35,550 nucleotides of DNA from an uncultured Clostridia bacterium (GCA_947628855.1 CANRBM010000010.1:1-35550); one strand, 5' to 3'; shown: positions 1 through 9,692, numbered from the stretch's first letter. The notes: generated by a model not told the origin, from the sequence alone. Translations and numbers: made by a program.

Positions 1-811
1 CGCCGCTGTCGAGGCGTATGCCAATGGGTTTATGCCCCGCCGCTTTGAGCTTGTCAAACACTTTGATAGCGTTTGGCACGCCGCTCTTGAGCGTATCGTA
101 GGTGTCCACAAGCAGCAGGCAGTTGTCGGGATACATCTCGGCATACTTCTCAAATGCTTCGAGCTCGCTGTCGAAGGACATCACCCAGCTATGGGAGTGC
201 GTCCCCGTAACGGGTATGCCGAACAGCTTGCCCGCCACGACGTTGGAAGTCGTCCTACAACCGCCGATGTATGCCGCCCTAGCGCCGTAAATGCCAGCGT
301 CCGCGCCCTGCGCCCTGCGCAAGCCGAACTCGCTTATCTTGTTTTTGGTGCACTCTTTCAGCCTCGCCGCCTTAGTTGCGATGAGAGTCTGGTGATTTAT
401 GAATGTGAGTAGCGCCGTCTCCACAAGTTGCGCTTGCCAAAGCGGAGCGGATATAGTGAGTATTGGCTCGTACGGGAATATCATCGTGCCTTCGGGCACG
501 GCTTTTATGTCGCCCGTGAACTCGAACTTTTTGAGAGCGTCCAAAAATGCCTCGTCGAAAATGCCGAGCGAGCGCAGGTACTCGATGTCGCTATCGTCAA
601 AATGCAGATTGAGGATATAGTCTATCGCCTGTTCTAGACCCGCCGCTATCGCATAGCAATATCCGCCGCTGCCCCTGTAAAACGCGTCGAAAACCGCACG
701 TCTCTCGCTCATACCCGCCTTCAAATATCCGTTCATCATGGTGAGTTGATAAAGGTCGGTGAGCAGAGTCAGATTGTTTGTCTTTGTGCGCTCTGTGATA
801 TAATTTTTCAT
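1..811 (-). CDS. pncB: nicotinate phosphoribosyltransferase, C-terminus runs off the window
   Basis: Minus-strand translation from ATG at 811: MKNYITERTKTNNLTLLTDLYQLTMMNGYLKAG...AVFDAFYRGSGGGYCYAIAAGL...GTHSHSWVMSF...LLVDTYDTLKSGVPNAIKVF...GIRLDSG; the DLYQLTMM, GTHSHSW, DTYDT and IRLDSG motifs are typical of the family. Missing from the ORF track because it is open at the edge. Confidence 0.93.
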   Translation of the reverse strand, partial: MKNYITERTKTNNLTLLTDLYQLTMMNGYLKAGMSERRAVFDAFYRGSGGYCYAIAAGLEQAIDYILNLHFDDSDIEYLRSLGIFDEAFLDALKKFEFTGDIKAVPEGTMIFPYEPILTISAPLWQAQLVETALLTFINHQTLIATKAARLKECTKNKISEFGLRRAQGADAGIYGARAAYIGGCRTTSNVVAGKLFGIPVTGTHSHSWVMSFDSELEAFEKYAEMYPDNCLLLVDTYDTLKSGVPNAIKVFDKLKAAGHKPIGIRLDSG

Positions 812-814
812 ATT

Positions 815-1975
815 TTACGCCTCTTGCCTTATATGGCGAAATTCTTCCTGTTTTGAGATGAGTTTAAACCTCTTCTTGTATTGTTTCGGCACACGATAGA
901 ACTCCAAAGTCTCGAAATCTATGGGGACATAAGGTTTTTTGCCATAGAGATAGTGCAAAACGTTTTGCGTCTCCTTGACGGAAGTCTCTCCCTCCCCCGC
1001 GCCCTTCACGGTCTTTTGCTTCTTTTCGTACAGCTTTCCCACAAACACGTAGTTTTTGACGTCGAACTCGGTGAGCGCTATGCCTGCAAGTTCGCCGCGC
1101 TCCGCCTTGCCAAGCAAGTCGTCATATGAGAGCTTGCTCAAGCGGTAAATGATGTACAGCGTACCAAAAATTATCGCAAGCACGACGACGATTATACACC
1201 CCGCCATTGCGCCGCCGACATTCGCCGCGTCAAGTCTGAGATATTCCAACCACGTTCTGCCGAGGAAATACCAGAAGAAATAGAAGAGGATCATCACGCC
1301 CGGAAATTTCTTCTGTTTGCCTTTAAACCAAAACAACAGGCAGAATATGAGACCTATGGAGTTCCACACCATCTCATAGAAGAATGTAGCGCAATACCAG
1401 CCGGGGATGTCGCCAAGCAACTCCGTCCTCTCGACACCGCTGGGGTCCGTGATATAGATGGCAAACGGAAAATGCTGAAAGCGCGGATCCGTTATAGGCA
1501 GTCCAAATGCCTCTTGATTGACGAAGTTCCCCAATCTGCCTATGATCTGCCCCGTAAAGAGAGGGACGACGACAAGGTCCGCGACGTTGAAAAAGTTTGT
1601 CTGCTTGCGGTGATGTATAGTGAACAAAATACCGCCGATGACTCCGCCGACTATGCCGCCGATTATCGTGATACCGCCGTCCCAAATGGCGATAGTATCC
1701 ACAAAATCGTCGACGCTGTGCCACGGGAAGAATTCTTTAGCGCGCGAAGTCACATAGAATAATCTTGCAAACACTATGGCGATCGGGATTATCCACAAAA
1801 ACAACTCTACGCCGTCGTCGGACCTCAAGTTTATTTTTTTTGCTTGATTGCAGACGTACAGCAACCCAAGCAACATTCCGCACACGATGATAAGTCCGTA
1901 CCACCTCACGTCGATATTGCCTATGCTGAACGCAATTCTGGGGTCTTTCGCATTTGCCAAGATATATCCCAACAT
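815..1975 (-). CDS. lgt: prolipoprotein diacylglyceryl transferase with ~100-aa C-terminal extension
   Basis: Multi-TM protein with IGRLGNFVNQEAFG (Lgt signature) and GGITIIGGIVGGVIGG; abuts galK. Confidence 0.93.
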   Translation of the reverse strand: MLGYILANAKDPRIAFSIGNIDVRWYGLIIVCGMLLGLLYVCNQAKKINLRSDDGVELFLWIIPIAIVFARLFYVTSRAKEFFPWHSVDDFVDTIAIWDGGITIIGGIVGGVIGGILFTIHHRKQTNFFNVADLVVVPLFTGQIIGRLGNFVNQEAFGLPITDPRFQHFPFAIYITDPSGVERTELLGDIPGWYCATFFYEMVWNSIGLIFCLLFWFKGKQKKFPGVMILFYFFWYFLGRTWLEYLRLDAANVGGAMAGCIIVVVLAIIFGTLYIIYRLSKLSYDDLLGKAERGELAGIALTEFDVKNYVFVGKLYEKKQKTVKGAGEGETSVKETQNVLHYLYGKKPYVPIDFETLEFYRVPKQYKKRFKLISKQEEFRHIRQEA

Positions 1976-1976
1976 A

Positions 1977-3224
1977 TCAATCCTCCGCGTCCAACTTCAC
2001 AGCGCCGCTCTCGCGTATGCAAAGTTTGAAAACATTTTCTTCTCCGAACATTATATTGAGCGCACTCTCTACGCCCTCCGCTTTTCTGTCCGCAAAGACG
2101 AGTATAGTGCCCGCAAACCCGCCGCCGTGCACTCTTGTAGCCTTGACGCCCTCGATGAGCACAACTCTGTCCAGCGCGTTTTCGAGGTTGTGATTTTGAC
2201 CCGCGGGAGAATACGTGTTTTGCAATTTAAAGCGAGAGCTCAGTCCCGACTCCGTGACAGTGCTCAAAAAACCTTCCTCGTCGCCCGCGTCTATTTGAGC
2301 CACCGCCCGCATTACGCGTTCGTTCTCCTCAAAGAAGTGCTCCGCTCTAAGGTACGCCCTCTCGCTCACCTTGCCCTTGACTCCGCTCTTTTCGCGCTCC
2401 CACTTCTCTATTGGGATATCCCCAAGCAATTTAGCGCCGAACAGCGCGGCGACCTCCTTCATCTCGTGAGGGATAGCCGCATAGTCGTCGGTAAGATTGG
2501 AGTGGTCCCCGCCCGTAGCGATGACAAAGATGTCAAGATCGTCGAAGGTCCAACTCGCTCTTTCGATGACGGGCTCCTCGAGATTTTTGAAGTCTATCAT
2601 ATTCACGCCGCCGAGCGCGATCGCGCTTTGGTCCATAAGACCGCTCGGCTTGCCGAAGAATGTGTTTTCGGCATATTGGGACGCCTTCGCCTTGAAAATG
2701 GGGCTCAGCGTGCCGCCGTTAAATTTGCAGTCCAATATCTCGGCTATGGCAAGCTCGAAGGAGCTTGAAGAGGACACGCCCGAGCCCTTTGGCACATTTG
2801 ACGTCATCGCCGCGCTAAACCCGCCAACGGCTTTGCCAGAGCGTTTGAAATAGTCCACCACGCCCTTTATGAGCGCGGTAGAGGTGCCTATCTCGTTCGC
2901 GGAAAAAGTTGGCGCCTCAGTGTCCACCCTGAGCATGGGATAGCCTTTCGACTTCACCTCTATAATGCCGTCCGTGCGCTCCGAGACCGCGGCGAGCGTA
3001 TCGAAATTTATCGCGGCGCAAAGCACTTTGCCGCCGTTATGGTCGGTGTGATTTCCAACTATCTCTATGCGCCCCGGCGAAGAGTAAAACTCTACGTCCG
3101 CAGGACCAAAGCATTCGGCATGCATTGCAAGGATTTCCTCAAATCTTTCCTTTGCCGGTTGCACGTCAGACGAGTACAGTTTTTTGCATATCTTTTCAAA
3201 TGCTGCCGACGACATGATGTCCAT
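1977..3224 (-). CDS. galK: galactokinase (GHMP kinase family)
   Basis: SSPGRIEIVGNHTDHNGGKVL, PKGSGVSSSSSFELA and RVHGGGFAGTILVF motifs of GHMP galactokinases. Confidence 0.93.
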   Translation of the reverse strand: MDIMSSAAFEKICKKLYSSDVQPAKERFEEILAMHAECFGPADVEFYSSPGRIEIVGNHTDHNGGKVLCAAINFDTLAAVSERTDGIIEVKSKGYPMLRVDTEAPTFSANEIGTSTALIKGVVDYFKRSGKAVGGFSAAMTSNVPKGSGVSSSSSFELAIAEILDCKFNGGTLSPIFKAKASQYAENTFFGKPSGLMDQSAIALGGVNMIDFKNLEEPVIERASWTFDDLDIFVIATGGDHSNLTDDYAAIPHEMKEVAALFGAKLLGDIPIEKWEREKSGVKGKVSERAYLRAEHFFEENERVMRAVAQIDAGDEEGFLSTVTESGLSSRFKLQNTYSPAGQNHNLENALDRVVLIEGVKATRVHGGGFAGTILVFADRKAEGVESALNIMFGEENVFKLCIRESGAVKLDAED

Positions 3225-3254
3225 ATGGTTGCCCCCATAAATAAAATTATGTAT

Positions 3255-3284
3255 ATTGTATCATACGTACGCGCTCAATTGCAA
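3255..3284 (-). promoter_or_regulatory. sigma-A-type promoter for galK-lgt-pncB
   Basis: Minus strand TTGCAA (3284-3279), 18 bp, TACAAT (3260-3255), just upstream of galK. Confidence 0.6.
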
Positions 3285-3501
3285 GGGTTGAGAGTATGTT
3301 TTTCTTTCTTTGGGCAATATGCACTATCCGATTTTTTGCTAATCGACGGGCAAAGGACGTATTTACGGCCCATTTTACGCATATTTCCCCGACAAAAAAA
3401 GTAAGCTATGAAAATATTCGCGTCAAAACGCGCCCTTCTCTCGTTTTTTTATCCGCGCCGCATATAAATTTCAAAATTGCCGCTCAGCGCGCGCAAAGTT
3501 C

Positions 3502-3530
3502 TTGCAAAAGCCTGCCGCACATGCTATAAT
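3502..3530 (+). promoter_or_regulatory. sigma-A-type promoter (extended -10) for galT
   Basis: TTGCAA (3502-3507), 17 bp, TGC-TATAAT (3525-3530). Confidence 0.75.
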
Positions 3531-3578
3531 GTCGCTTGGAAATCATTTCGCCCTTTCGGCATTTCGGGAGTCTATATC

Positions 3579-5123
3579 ATGGCAAGGATCTCTTTTGAAG
3601 AACAGGCAAAACAAAACATCAACAAACTTATCGACTACGCAGTGAAAAAGTTGTATCTGCAGGAATATGACGTAGTTTATGTCAGAAATCAACTTCTCGA
3701 CCTATTTTCGCTCACGGAACCGTATGAAGGCCCTTTAAAGGATTACGAGCTTTATACCGTGCTCGATCAGCTGTCTGACTATGCTGTCAGAAAAAAGATG
3801 ATCGACGAAAACGGCAAACTCAATTTCGAGACTAAACTCATGGGTATGCTTATGCCTTCCCCATCAAAGACGGTGGAGATGTTTGATGATATCGCCGCGT
3901 ACAAGGGCACGGAGGCGGCATGCGACTTCCTCTTCAAGCTGGGCGAGGACAGCACGTACCTTCGCCGTCCCGACCTCGACAAAAATCTCATCTGGGAGCA
4001 TGAGGCAGAGAGAGGAAACATCATCGTCACGATAAACCTCGCAAAACCCGAAAAGACCCCGGAACAGGTGCGACTTGCAAAGCTCGCAAAGGGCGGCTAT
4101 CCAAAATGTATGCTGTGCGCGGAAAACCTCGGTTGGGCGGGAAACGCCGCAAAGCCCGCAAGACAGACGATTCGCACTATACCCTTCGAGCTTGACGGCG
4201 AAAAGTGGTTTATGCAATATTCGCCCTATCAATACTTCGCACAGCACTGTATCGCGGTAAGCGCGGAGCATCGCCCCATGTGCGTGACAAGTTCCACATT
4301 CAGGCGCATGCTGGACTTTGTGGATATGTTTCCGCACTATTTCATAGGCTCAAACGCCGCGCTCCCCATCGTAGGCGGCTCCATACTCGCGCACGACCAC
4401 TATCAAGGCGGCAAAAAGGTATTGCCCGTGTTCGCCCGCCCCGCGCGTCGCACGTACGTCATGCGCAACTTGCCCGAGGTCAGCATTTCCATAGTGGATT
4501 GGTACAATTCGATCATCCGCATAGAGAGCAAAAACAGAGCGCAAGCGCTCGAGGCGGTCAACGCCTTCCGCACCGCGTGGGACGACTATACGGACGAGAG
4601 CTCAAATATCATCTGCGCCACTAAGCAGGACGGAGAGAGGGTCCAGCACAATGCCATTACTCCCATCGCCTCCAAAAACGAAAGGGGCGAATATCAATTC
4701 AACCTTATACTGCGCAACAACCGCACGGACGAGGCGCATCCCTTCGGGATCTTCCACCCTGCGGTGGAACTGCACAACATCAAGCAGGAGTCTATCGGCA
4801 TAATAGAGGTCATGGGACTGTTCATACTCCCGGGCAGGCTCTCCCAAGAGGCTCACGCAATACGCGACATTTTGACGGGCAAGACCCCGCTCGACTTCAA
4901 GGCGCTCGCGGACGAGACTCATCCTCTGCATAAGCACTTGACCATGATCGCGCAACTCGCGACGGACAACGGCACCGACTGCTCCGAGAAGAAGGCGTCC
5001 GACGCCGTGACAGCCTACATCAACACCGCTTGCGAAAAGATCCTCGACACCACCGCCGTATTCAAAAACACGGAAGAAGGGCAAGCCGCCTTCGACCGAT
5101 TCATACATTCGGTGATAATGTAA
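3579..5123 (+). CDS. galT: UDP-glucose--hexose-1-phosphate uridylyltransferase, class II (GalT2 type)
   Basis: MARISFEEQAKQNINKLIDYAVKKLYLQEYDVVYVRNQLLDLF..., GGYPKCMLCAENLGWAGN, PYQYFAQHCIAVS, GGSILAHDHYQGG; start placed at 3579 downstream of the promoter rather than at the ORF start 3477. Confidence 0.92.
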   Translation: MARISFEEQAKQNINKLIDYAVKKLYLQEYDVVYVRNQLLDLFSLTEPYEGPLKDYELYTVLDQLSDYAVRKKMIDENGKLNFETKLMGMLMPSPSKTVEMFDDIAAYKGTEAACDFLFKLGEDSTYLRRPDLDKNLIWEHEAERGNIIVTINLAKPEKTPEQVRLAKLAKGGYPKCMLCAENLGWAGNAAKPARQTIRTIPFELDGEKWFMQYSPYQYFAQHCIAVSAEHRPMCVTSSTFRRMLDFVDMFPHYFIGSNAALPIVGGSILAHDHYQGGKKVLPVFARPARRTYVMRNLPEVSISIVDWYNSIIRIESKNRAQALEAVNAFRTAWDDYTDESSNIICATKQDGERVQHNAITPIASKNERGEYQFNLILRNNRTDEAHPFGIFHPAVELHNIKQESIGIIEVMGLFILPGRLSQEAHAIRDILTGKTPLDFKALADETHPLHKHLTMIAQLATDNGTDCSEKKASDAVTAYINTACEKILDTTAVFKNTEEGQAAFDRFIHSVIM

Positions 5124-5144
5124 AACACAAAGGTGCTTTGATTC

Positions 5145-5237
5145 GCTCGGACAAGGGGATGTTTCGACTTCGCTGCGCTTCGCTCAACATGACATCTGAT
5201 ACACGTTGTCATTTCGAGCGCAGTCGAGAAATCCCCT
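5145..5237. repeat. interspersed imperfect inverted repeat (REP/MITE-like), copy A
   Basis: ctcggacaaggggatgtttcgacttcgctgcgcttcgctcaacatgaca...tgtcatttcgagcgcagtcgagaaatcccc; arms are imperfect reverse complements and the 5' arm is nearly identical to 26555-26597. Confidence 0.8.
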
Positions 5238-5317
5238 ATTTTAAGTAAAAGCCCTCGGACGATACTAACATCAATATCAAACTCTCTCGCAGAAATTAGT
5301 ACCATATACACAATTCA

Positions 5318-5361
5318 AAAAGCGCGAATATGGGTGAAGAATGAGCCACATTCGCGCTTTT
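5318..5361. terminator. bidirectional intrinsic terminator between convergent galT and PHP gene
   Basis: aaaaagcgcgaatatgg-gtgaagaatgag-ccacattcgcgctttt hairpin with A/T tracts on both sides. Confidence 0.8.
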
Positions 5362-5421
5362 AGCTTGGGACCCAAAGGGCAAATCGCCCCTTGCCGAGGT
5401 GTGGAGCAGCGCTCCACAAAT

Positions 5422-6207
5422 TTACAGTCCCAACCTTCGGGCGGTGTGGGGATCGAGGTTGGGGACAAAGGTGCGCTCGTCCTCGCCGTGATAGTCGCTG
5501 CCGCCTGTGGGAAGGAGACGATACTTGTCGCAAAGTTTGAGAAGCGCCGTTCTGTCGGAGTCGCTATGTCCCGGGTAATTGACTTCGAGCCCGTCCAACC
5601 CGAACTGTTTTAGTCCGCCGAGCATAAGCTCAAGCCTGCCTTCCTGCATAAGTTTTTTTGGATGCGCGACGCTTACGAACGCGCCGTGAGCTTTCAACAT
5701 TTTCACTCCCTCGACTGGGGTGAGGCGGCGTATCTCCACATACGCCCTGCCCCCTATGCCGAGATAGCGATCGAATGCCTCCGATATGTCGGGGACGACG
5801 CCTTGCTCTACCATTTTGCGCGCGATTATCATTCTGCCAAGTCCGTCCGACGCGTAGTCGAGACCGAGCTCGACGCCGAGAGCGGAGAGTTTTTGCCCTA
5901 TCGCCACATTACGAGCACGGCGCATAGCTTTGACGGAGCTCAGCTCCTCCTCAAAAGCCTCGTCGGGGACAAACCCGTAGCCCAAAATGTGCACCTCGCA
6001 TATGGAATAACAGCTCAGTTCTATGCCGTTTACAAAGCGGATACCGAGTTCATGCGCCGCGAGCTTAGCCTCGGCAAGCCCGTCCACCGTATCGTGGTCG
6101 GTGATGGAAAGCGCGTCCATATCTCGTGCCTTAGCCCACTCAACCGCCTCGCGCGGGGAAAGTCTGCCGTCGGACGCAGTTGTGTGTATGTGCAGATCAG
6201 CCCTCAT
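5422..6207 (-). CDS. PHP domain phosphoesterase
   Basis: MRADLHIHTTASDGRLSPREAVEWAKARDMDALSITDHDTVDG... classic PHP metal motif; VAHPKK and GGSDYHG downstream. ORF track start (6468) is too long. Confidence 0.9.
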   Translation of the reverse strand: MRADLHIHTTASDGRLSPREAVEWAKARDMDALSITDHDTVDGLAEAKLAAHELGIRFVNGIELSCYSICEVHILGYGFVPDEAFEEELSSVKAMRRARNVAIGQKLSALGVELGLDYASDGLGRMIIARKMVEQGVVPDISEAFDRYLGIGGRAYVEIRRLTPVEGVKMLKAHGAFVSVAHPKKLMQEGRLELMLGGLKQFGLDGLEVNYPGHSDSDRTALLKLCDKYRLLPTGGSDYHGEDERTFVPNLDPHTARRLGL

Positions 6208-7612
6208 CATCGTCCTCCGAGTCGAAATCAAAAGTAGTATCCGCCGCGGCAAAGTCAACGTCCGTTGAGGGAAGCTCGTCACGCGCTCCGCCGGGTGCGG
6301 GAAGTTCGTCCATATCGTCCTTTGTGAGGTCGTACACTTTGTCGAGTTTCTTGCGAAGTATAGCGGTGCGCGCCTCCGCCTTTGACAGCGTATTGCCGAC
6401 GGTATTGATGTTTTGGTGCGTTTTTTGCAACAGCTCTTCGAATTTTTCAAAATCGCCGATGAACGCACGGAAGAGCTTGCCTATCTCTTTGCTGCGTTTT
6501 TCCACGGCGAGGGTCTGGAATCCCATCTGCAAACTGTTGAGCAACGCCGCGAAAGTCGTAGGCCCGCACACTATGACGCGGTATTTGTTTTGGAGTTCGT
6601 CCACGAGAGTCGTATTGCGTACAACTTCAGCATAAAGCCCCTCTGTCGGCAGGTACATTATGGCGAAATCCGTGGTCTTTGGCGGAGCGATGTACTTGTC
6701 GCGTATGCTCTGCGCTTGTTTCTTGATGAAATCCGCTATTGCTTTTGTGGCGAGATCAACGCCGTCTTTATCCCCCGCCTCGGACGCCGCTACAAGCCTC
6801 TCGTAGTCCTCGTTTGGAAATTTGCTGTCCACGGGCAGGAGCACCTCGCCGTCCCCCTTGCCCGGCATACGTATCGCAAAGTCCACCGCCTCCTGCGAGC
6901 CGCGCCTTATTCGCACCTGTCTGTCGTATTGCTCGGGCGCAAGTATTTGCTCGAGCAGGCTGCCGAGCGCAACTTCGCCCCAAGTGCCGCGCGTCTTTAC
7001 GTTTTTGAATATCTTGTTAAGGTCGCTCACGCCACTTTGCAGACTTTGAAGTTCCAAAAACGTGCGGTTTATCTCCTCAAGCCTATCGTTGACTATCTTG
7101 AAGGATTGATTGAATCGCTGATCCAGCGTCGCGGACAGCTTTTCGTCCACAGTCTGGCGCATTTTTTCAAGCTCCCTCTCGTTGTGCGCGCGCAAATCTG
7201 TCATATTTTGTGCGTTCGCCTGTCTCATGATGTCGAGCTGCCTCGCAAGTTCCTTTGAGACCTCGGCGAGCTTGTTGACCTGCTCCGCGCGGAAATCGTT
7301 CATGTTTTGCAAAAGCATACGCCCGATATTGTCTATCTTTTCCACATTGGCATTTGCTATCGCCTCGGTGCGCGCCTGTAACTGACGCGTGCTGTCCACT
7401 TGCGCGTTCAGACCGCCGACGAGCGCGGAGTTTTGCAATTTTACGCTGTCCTCGACTTGCCTCAACAAAAGCTCGTTCTCCTGCATGAGTTCGGAGCGCA
7501 ATTCCTCGCGCGTGAGCGAGGCGCCCCTCTTTCTATGCAAAATTATAGTTACGGCGATGTTTGCCACAAGCGCAACTATGACCACTGCCAATAAAGCGTA
7601 TATAGCTCCCAT
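6197..7612 (-). CDS. rmuC: DNA recombination protein RmuC homologue
   Basis: N-terminal TM (MGAIYALLAVVIVALVANIAVTIIL), coiled coil, then TRGTWGEVALGSLLEQILAPEQYDRQ, VDSKFPNEDYERL, FAIMYLPTEGLYAEVV typical of RmuC. Start set at 7612 instead of ORF start 8149. Confidence 0.92.
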   Translation of the reverse strand: MGAIYALLAVVIVALVANIAVTIILHRKRGASLTREELRSELMQENELLLRQVEDSVKLQNSALVGGLNAQVDSTRQLQARTEAIANANVEKIDNIGRMLLQNMNDFRAEQVNKLAEVSKELARQLDIMRQANAQNMTDLRAHNERELEKMRQTVDEKLSATLDQRFNQSFKIVNDRLEEINRTFLELQSLQSGVSDLNKIFKNVKTRGTWGEVALGSLLEQILAPEQYDRQVRIRRGSQEAVDFAIRMPGKGDGEVLLPVDSKFPNEDYERLVAASEAGDKDGVDLATKAIADFIKKQAQSIRDKYIAPPKTTDFAIMYLPTEGLYAEVVRNTTLVDELQNKYRVIVCGPTTFAALLNSLQMGFQTLAVEKRSKEIGKLFRAFIGDFEKFEELLQKTHQNINTVGNTLSKAEARTAILRKKLDKVYDLTKDDMDELPAPGGARDELPSTDVDFAAADTTFDFDSEDDDEG

Positions 7613-7722
7613 TCTATCCTCCTTGTACCGCGCCGATCCCGCGCCTTTTATCGTTTCTTTATTTGAATTTCTCGTTGCATACTCGGCATATTTTTTGAAA
7701 AAATGCGCACCTGTATGCGGTT

Positions 7723-9075
7723 TTAAAGCTTTGCCGCCTTCTTTTTGAGATACTCGAGAGCGCGCTGTCTGTCCTTGAGCGCGGGGTTCATAGCGGTTTC
7801 CGCAAGCAGCTCGCCCATTAGCGCCGCCCTGTCTTTTTCGGGCACGCCGAGCGCAATGAGATCCCCGCCGTTTACGCTCAGTTCGGATATTTTGAAGGGC
7901 ACTTCGAGCGCGAGCATGCTCTCGTATGCCGCCCTCACCCTGTTCGTGCGCGTAAGTTTGCCCGCCGACGCCACGCCGTCCACCTCTATGAGCGTGCAAA
8001 GGTTCTCTATTATGTCCGCGTGCTCCAGCACGAAGCGCCTTAATTTCGCCTCGGACATATTGCCGTTGATGTCCACCATATGCCATCTTACAAGTTGCGA
8101 GACGCGGCGTATGCTTTCTTTGCTGAAGCGCAAGCGAGTCAAGACGCACTTTACGATTTCCTCGCCGATAACTTCATGGCCGTGCATATTGCCGTATCGG
8201 GCGACTGCGGGCGCCTTGCCTACGTCGTGCAACAGCGCCGCCCATCTCAGATGAGGCGGGGCCAGCTCAAATGCCTTGACGGAGTGCCTGTATGCGTCGT
8301 ACAGATGATACTTGGGCGGCTGAGGCAAGCCCTTCAGCGCGGCAAGCTCGGGGAGCAACATATCCACCAACCTGAGGTCGTCAAGCGCCTCGAACGCCTC
8401 AAGGTGTGCGCCCGTGCGCTTGAGCTCGGGGTGTTTCATATCCGCCTTAAAACAGCCTACAAGTTCCTCGCGTATGCGCTCCGCGCTTATATCCCTCACT
8501 CGCCACGCGTTTTCGCGCGCGCTCGCAAGCGTATTTTTGTCGGGCGCAAAGCCGAGCTCCGCGCCAAAGCGCACGAGCCGCAATATCCTTAGCCCGTCCG
8601 CCTCGAACACGTCCTCTTTTGCGTAGCGCAGAGTCTTTTGCTCTATATCGCGTACGCCGCCGAGCGGGTCCACCATGTCCCCCGTCAAAATGTCGAGGTA
8701 GACCGCATTGCATGCGAAGTCCCTTCTTAGGGCGTCGCGCATTATATCGTCCGTAAAACTCACGGTTTCGGGAGAGTGCGTGCCCCTTCCCGCCGCGTAG
8801 CTGTCCTGTCTGAAAGTGGTGTACTCCGCCTTGAATGCGCCCGACACTATTATGACTGTGCCCATGCGCAAACTTTTGTCCAAAACGACAAAATCGGAGT
8901 TTAAAAGCGCTTTTTTGACGTCATCAACTTTGAGTTTTGAACAAATGTCTATGTCGTGACATGAGATGCCCATAATGCCGTCGCGCACGAAACCGCCCAC
9001 CGCATACAGCGTCGCATACGGCGAGAAAAGCTCTGCAAGCGTTTTAAGCTGGGACGGAATGGCAAAACGCGGCAT
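7723..9075 (-). CDS. cca: CCA tRNA nucleotidyltransferase / poly(A) polymerase family with HD domain
   Basis: YAVGGFVRDGIMGISCHDIDICS, RRDFACNAVYLDILTGDMVDPLGG, LRILRLVRFGAELGF, LLHDVGKAPA (HD motif). Confidence 0.9.
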   Translation of the reverse strand: MPRFAIPSQLKTLAELFSPYATLYAVGGFVRDGIMGISCHDIDICSKLKVDDVKKALLNSDFVVLDKSLRMGTVIIVSGAFKAEYTTFRQDSYAAGRGTHSPETVSFTDDIMRDALRRDFACNAVYLDILTGDMVDPLGGVRDIEQKTLRYAKEDVFEADGLRILRLVRFGAELGFAPDKNTLASARENAWRVRDISAERIREELVGCFKADMKHPELKRTGAHLEAFEALDDLRLVDMLLPELAALKGLPQPPKYHLYDAYRHSVKAFELAPPHLRWAALLHDVGKAPAVARYGNMHGHEVIGEEIVKCVLTRLRFSKESIRRVSQLVRWHMVDINGNMSEAKLRRFVLEHADIIENLCTLIEVDGVASAGKLTRTNRVRAAYESMLALEVPFKISELSVNGGDLIALGVPEKDRAALMGELLAETAMNPALKDRQRALEYLKKKAAKL

Positions 9076-9084
9076 ATTGTCCTC

Positions 9085-9639
9085 TCACTTTGTATACACC
9101 TCGGGCGCGAGCACGCAGACGTCGGGCAAGTTGCGCATATGCTGGTCGTAGTCGAGCCCGCAACCCACAACGTATTCGTTTTCTATCTCGAAACCGACAT
9201 AGTCTCCCTTGAAATCCACCTTGCGGCGGGAAGGCTTGTCAAGCAGAGTGCACACCTTTATACTCTTCGGCTCGCGCGCCTCGAGCATACGCTTAAGATA
9301 GCTCAAAGTGACGCCGCTGTCTATGATGTCCTCGACGATCACGACGTTTTTGCCCTCGATAGGCGAGCTCAAGTCCTTTATCATCTTGACCTCGCCGCTC
9401 GTCGTAGTCCCACCTCCGTAGCTCGAGACGGCGATGAAATCTATCTCCATATCGCAGTCCATAGCGCGGATGAGATCCGCAAAAAACACGCACGCTCCCC
9501 TCAGCGTACAAACCATGGTGACGCTTTCACCGTGCAAGTCCTCGACTATCTGCCTGCCGAGCTCCTTCACTCTTGCGTCGATCTCCTCTTTTGAGACGAG
9601 TACTCTTGCGATCTCCTTACCGTACATTTTTGACCTCAC
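9085..9639 (-). CDS. hpt: hypoxanthine phosphoribosyltransferase
   Basis: MVCTLRGACVFFADLIRAMD, NVVIVEDIIDSGVTLSYL (PRPP loop), YVVGCGLDYDQHMRNLPDV. Start may be the internal Met at 9627. Confidence 0.92.
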   Translation of the reverse strand: MRSKMYGKEIARVLVSKEEIDARVKELGRQIVEDLHGESVTMVCTLRGACVFFADLIRAMDCDMEIDFIAVSSYGGGTTTSGEVKMIKDLSSPIEGKNVVIVEDIIDSGVTLSYLKRMLEAREPKSIKVCTLLDKPSRRKVDFKGDYVGFEIENEYVVGCGLDYDQHMRNLPDVCVLAPEVYTK

Positions 9640-9692
9640 TTGAATGATATTATATTTGACGCGACATTTTTGGGACGTCGCGACTTTTCAAA

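Noticed and set aside
1848-2768. 306-aa plus-strand ORF
   Set aside because: Antisense shadow of galK and the lgt start.
6413-7258. 281-aa plus-strand ORF
   Set aside because: Antisense shadow of rmuC.
7613-8149. N-terminal extension of the RmuC ORF (650 aa version)
   Set aside because: Overlaps the C-terminal coding region of cca in another frame; RmuC homology and the TM start at MGAIYALL (7612).
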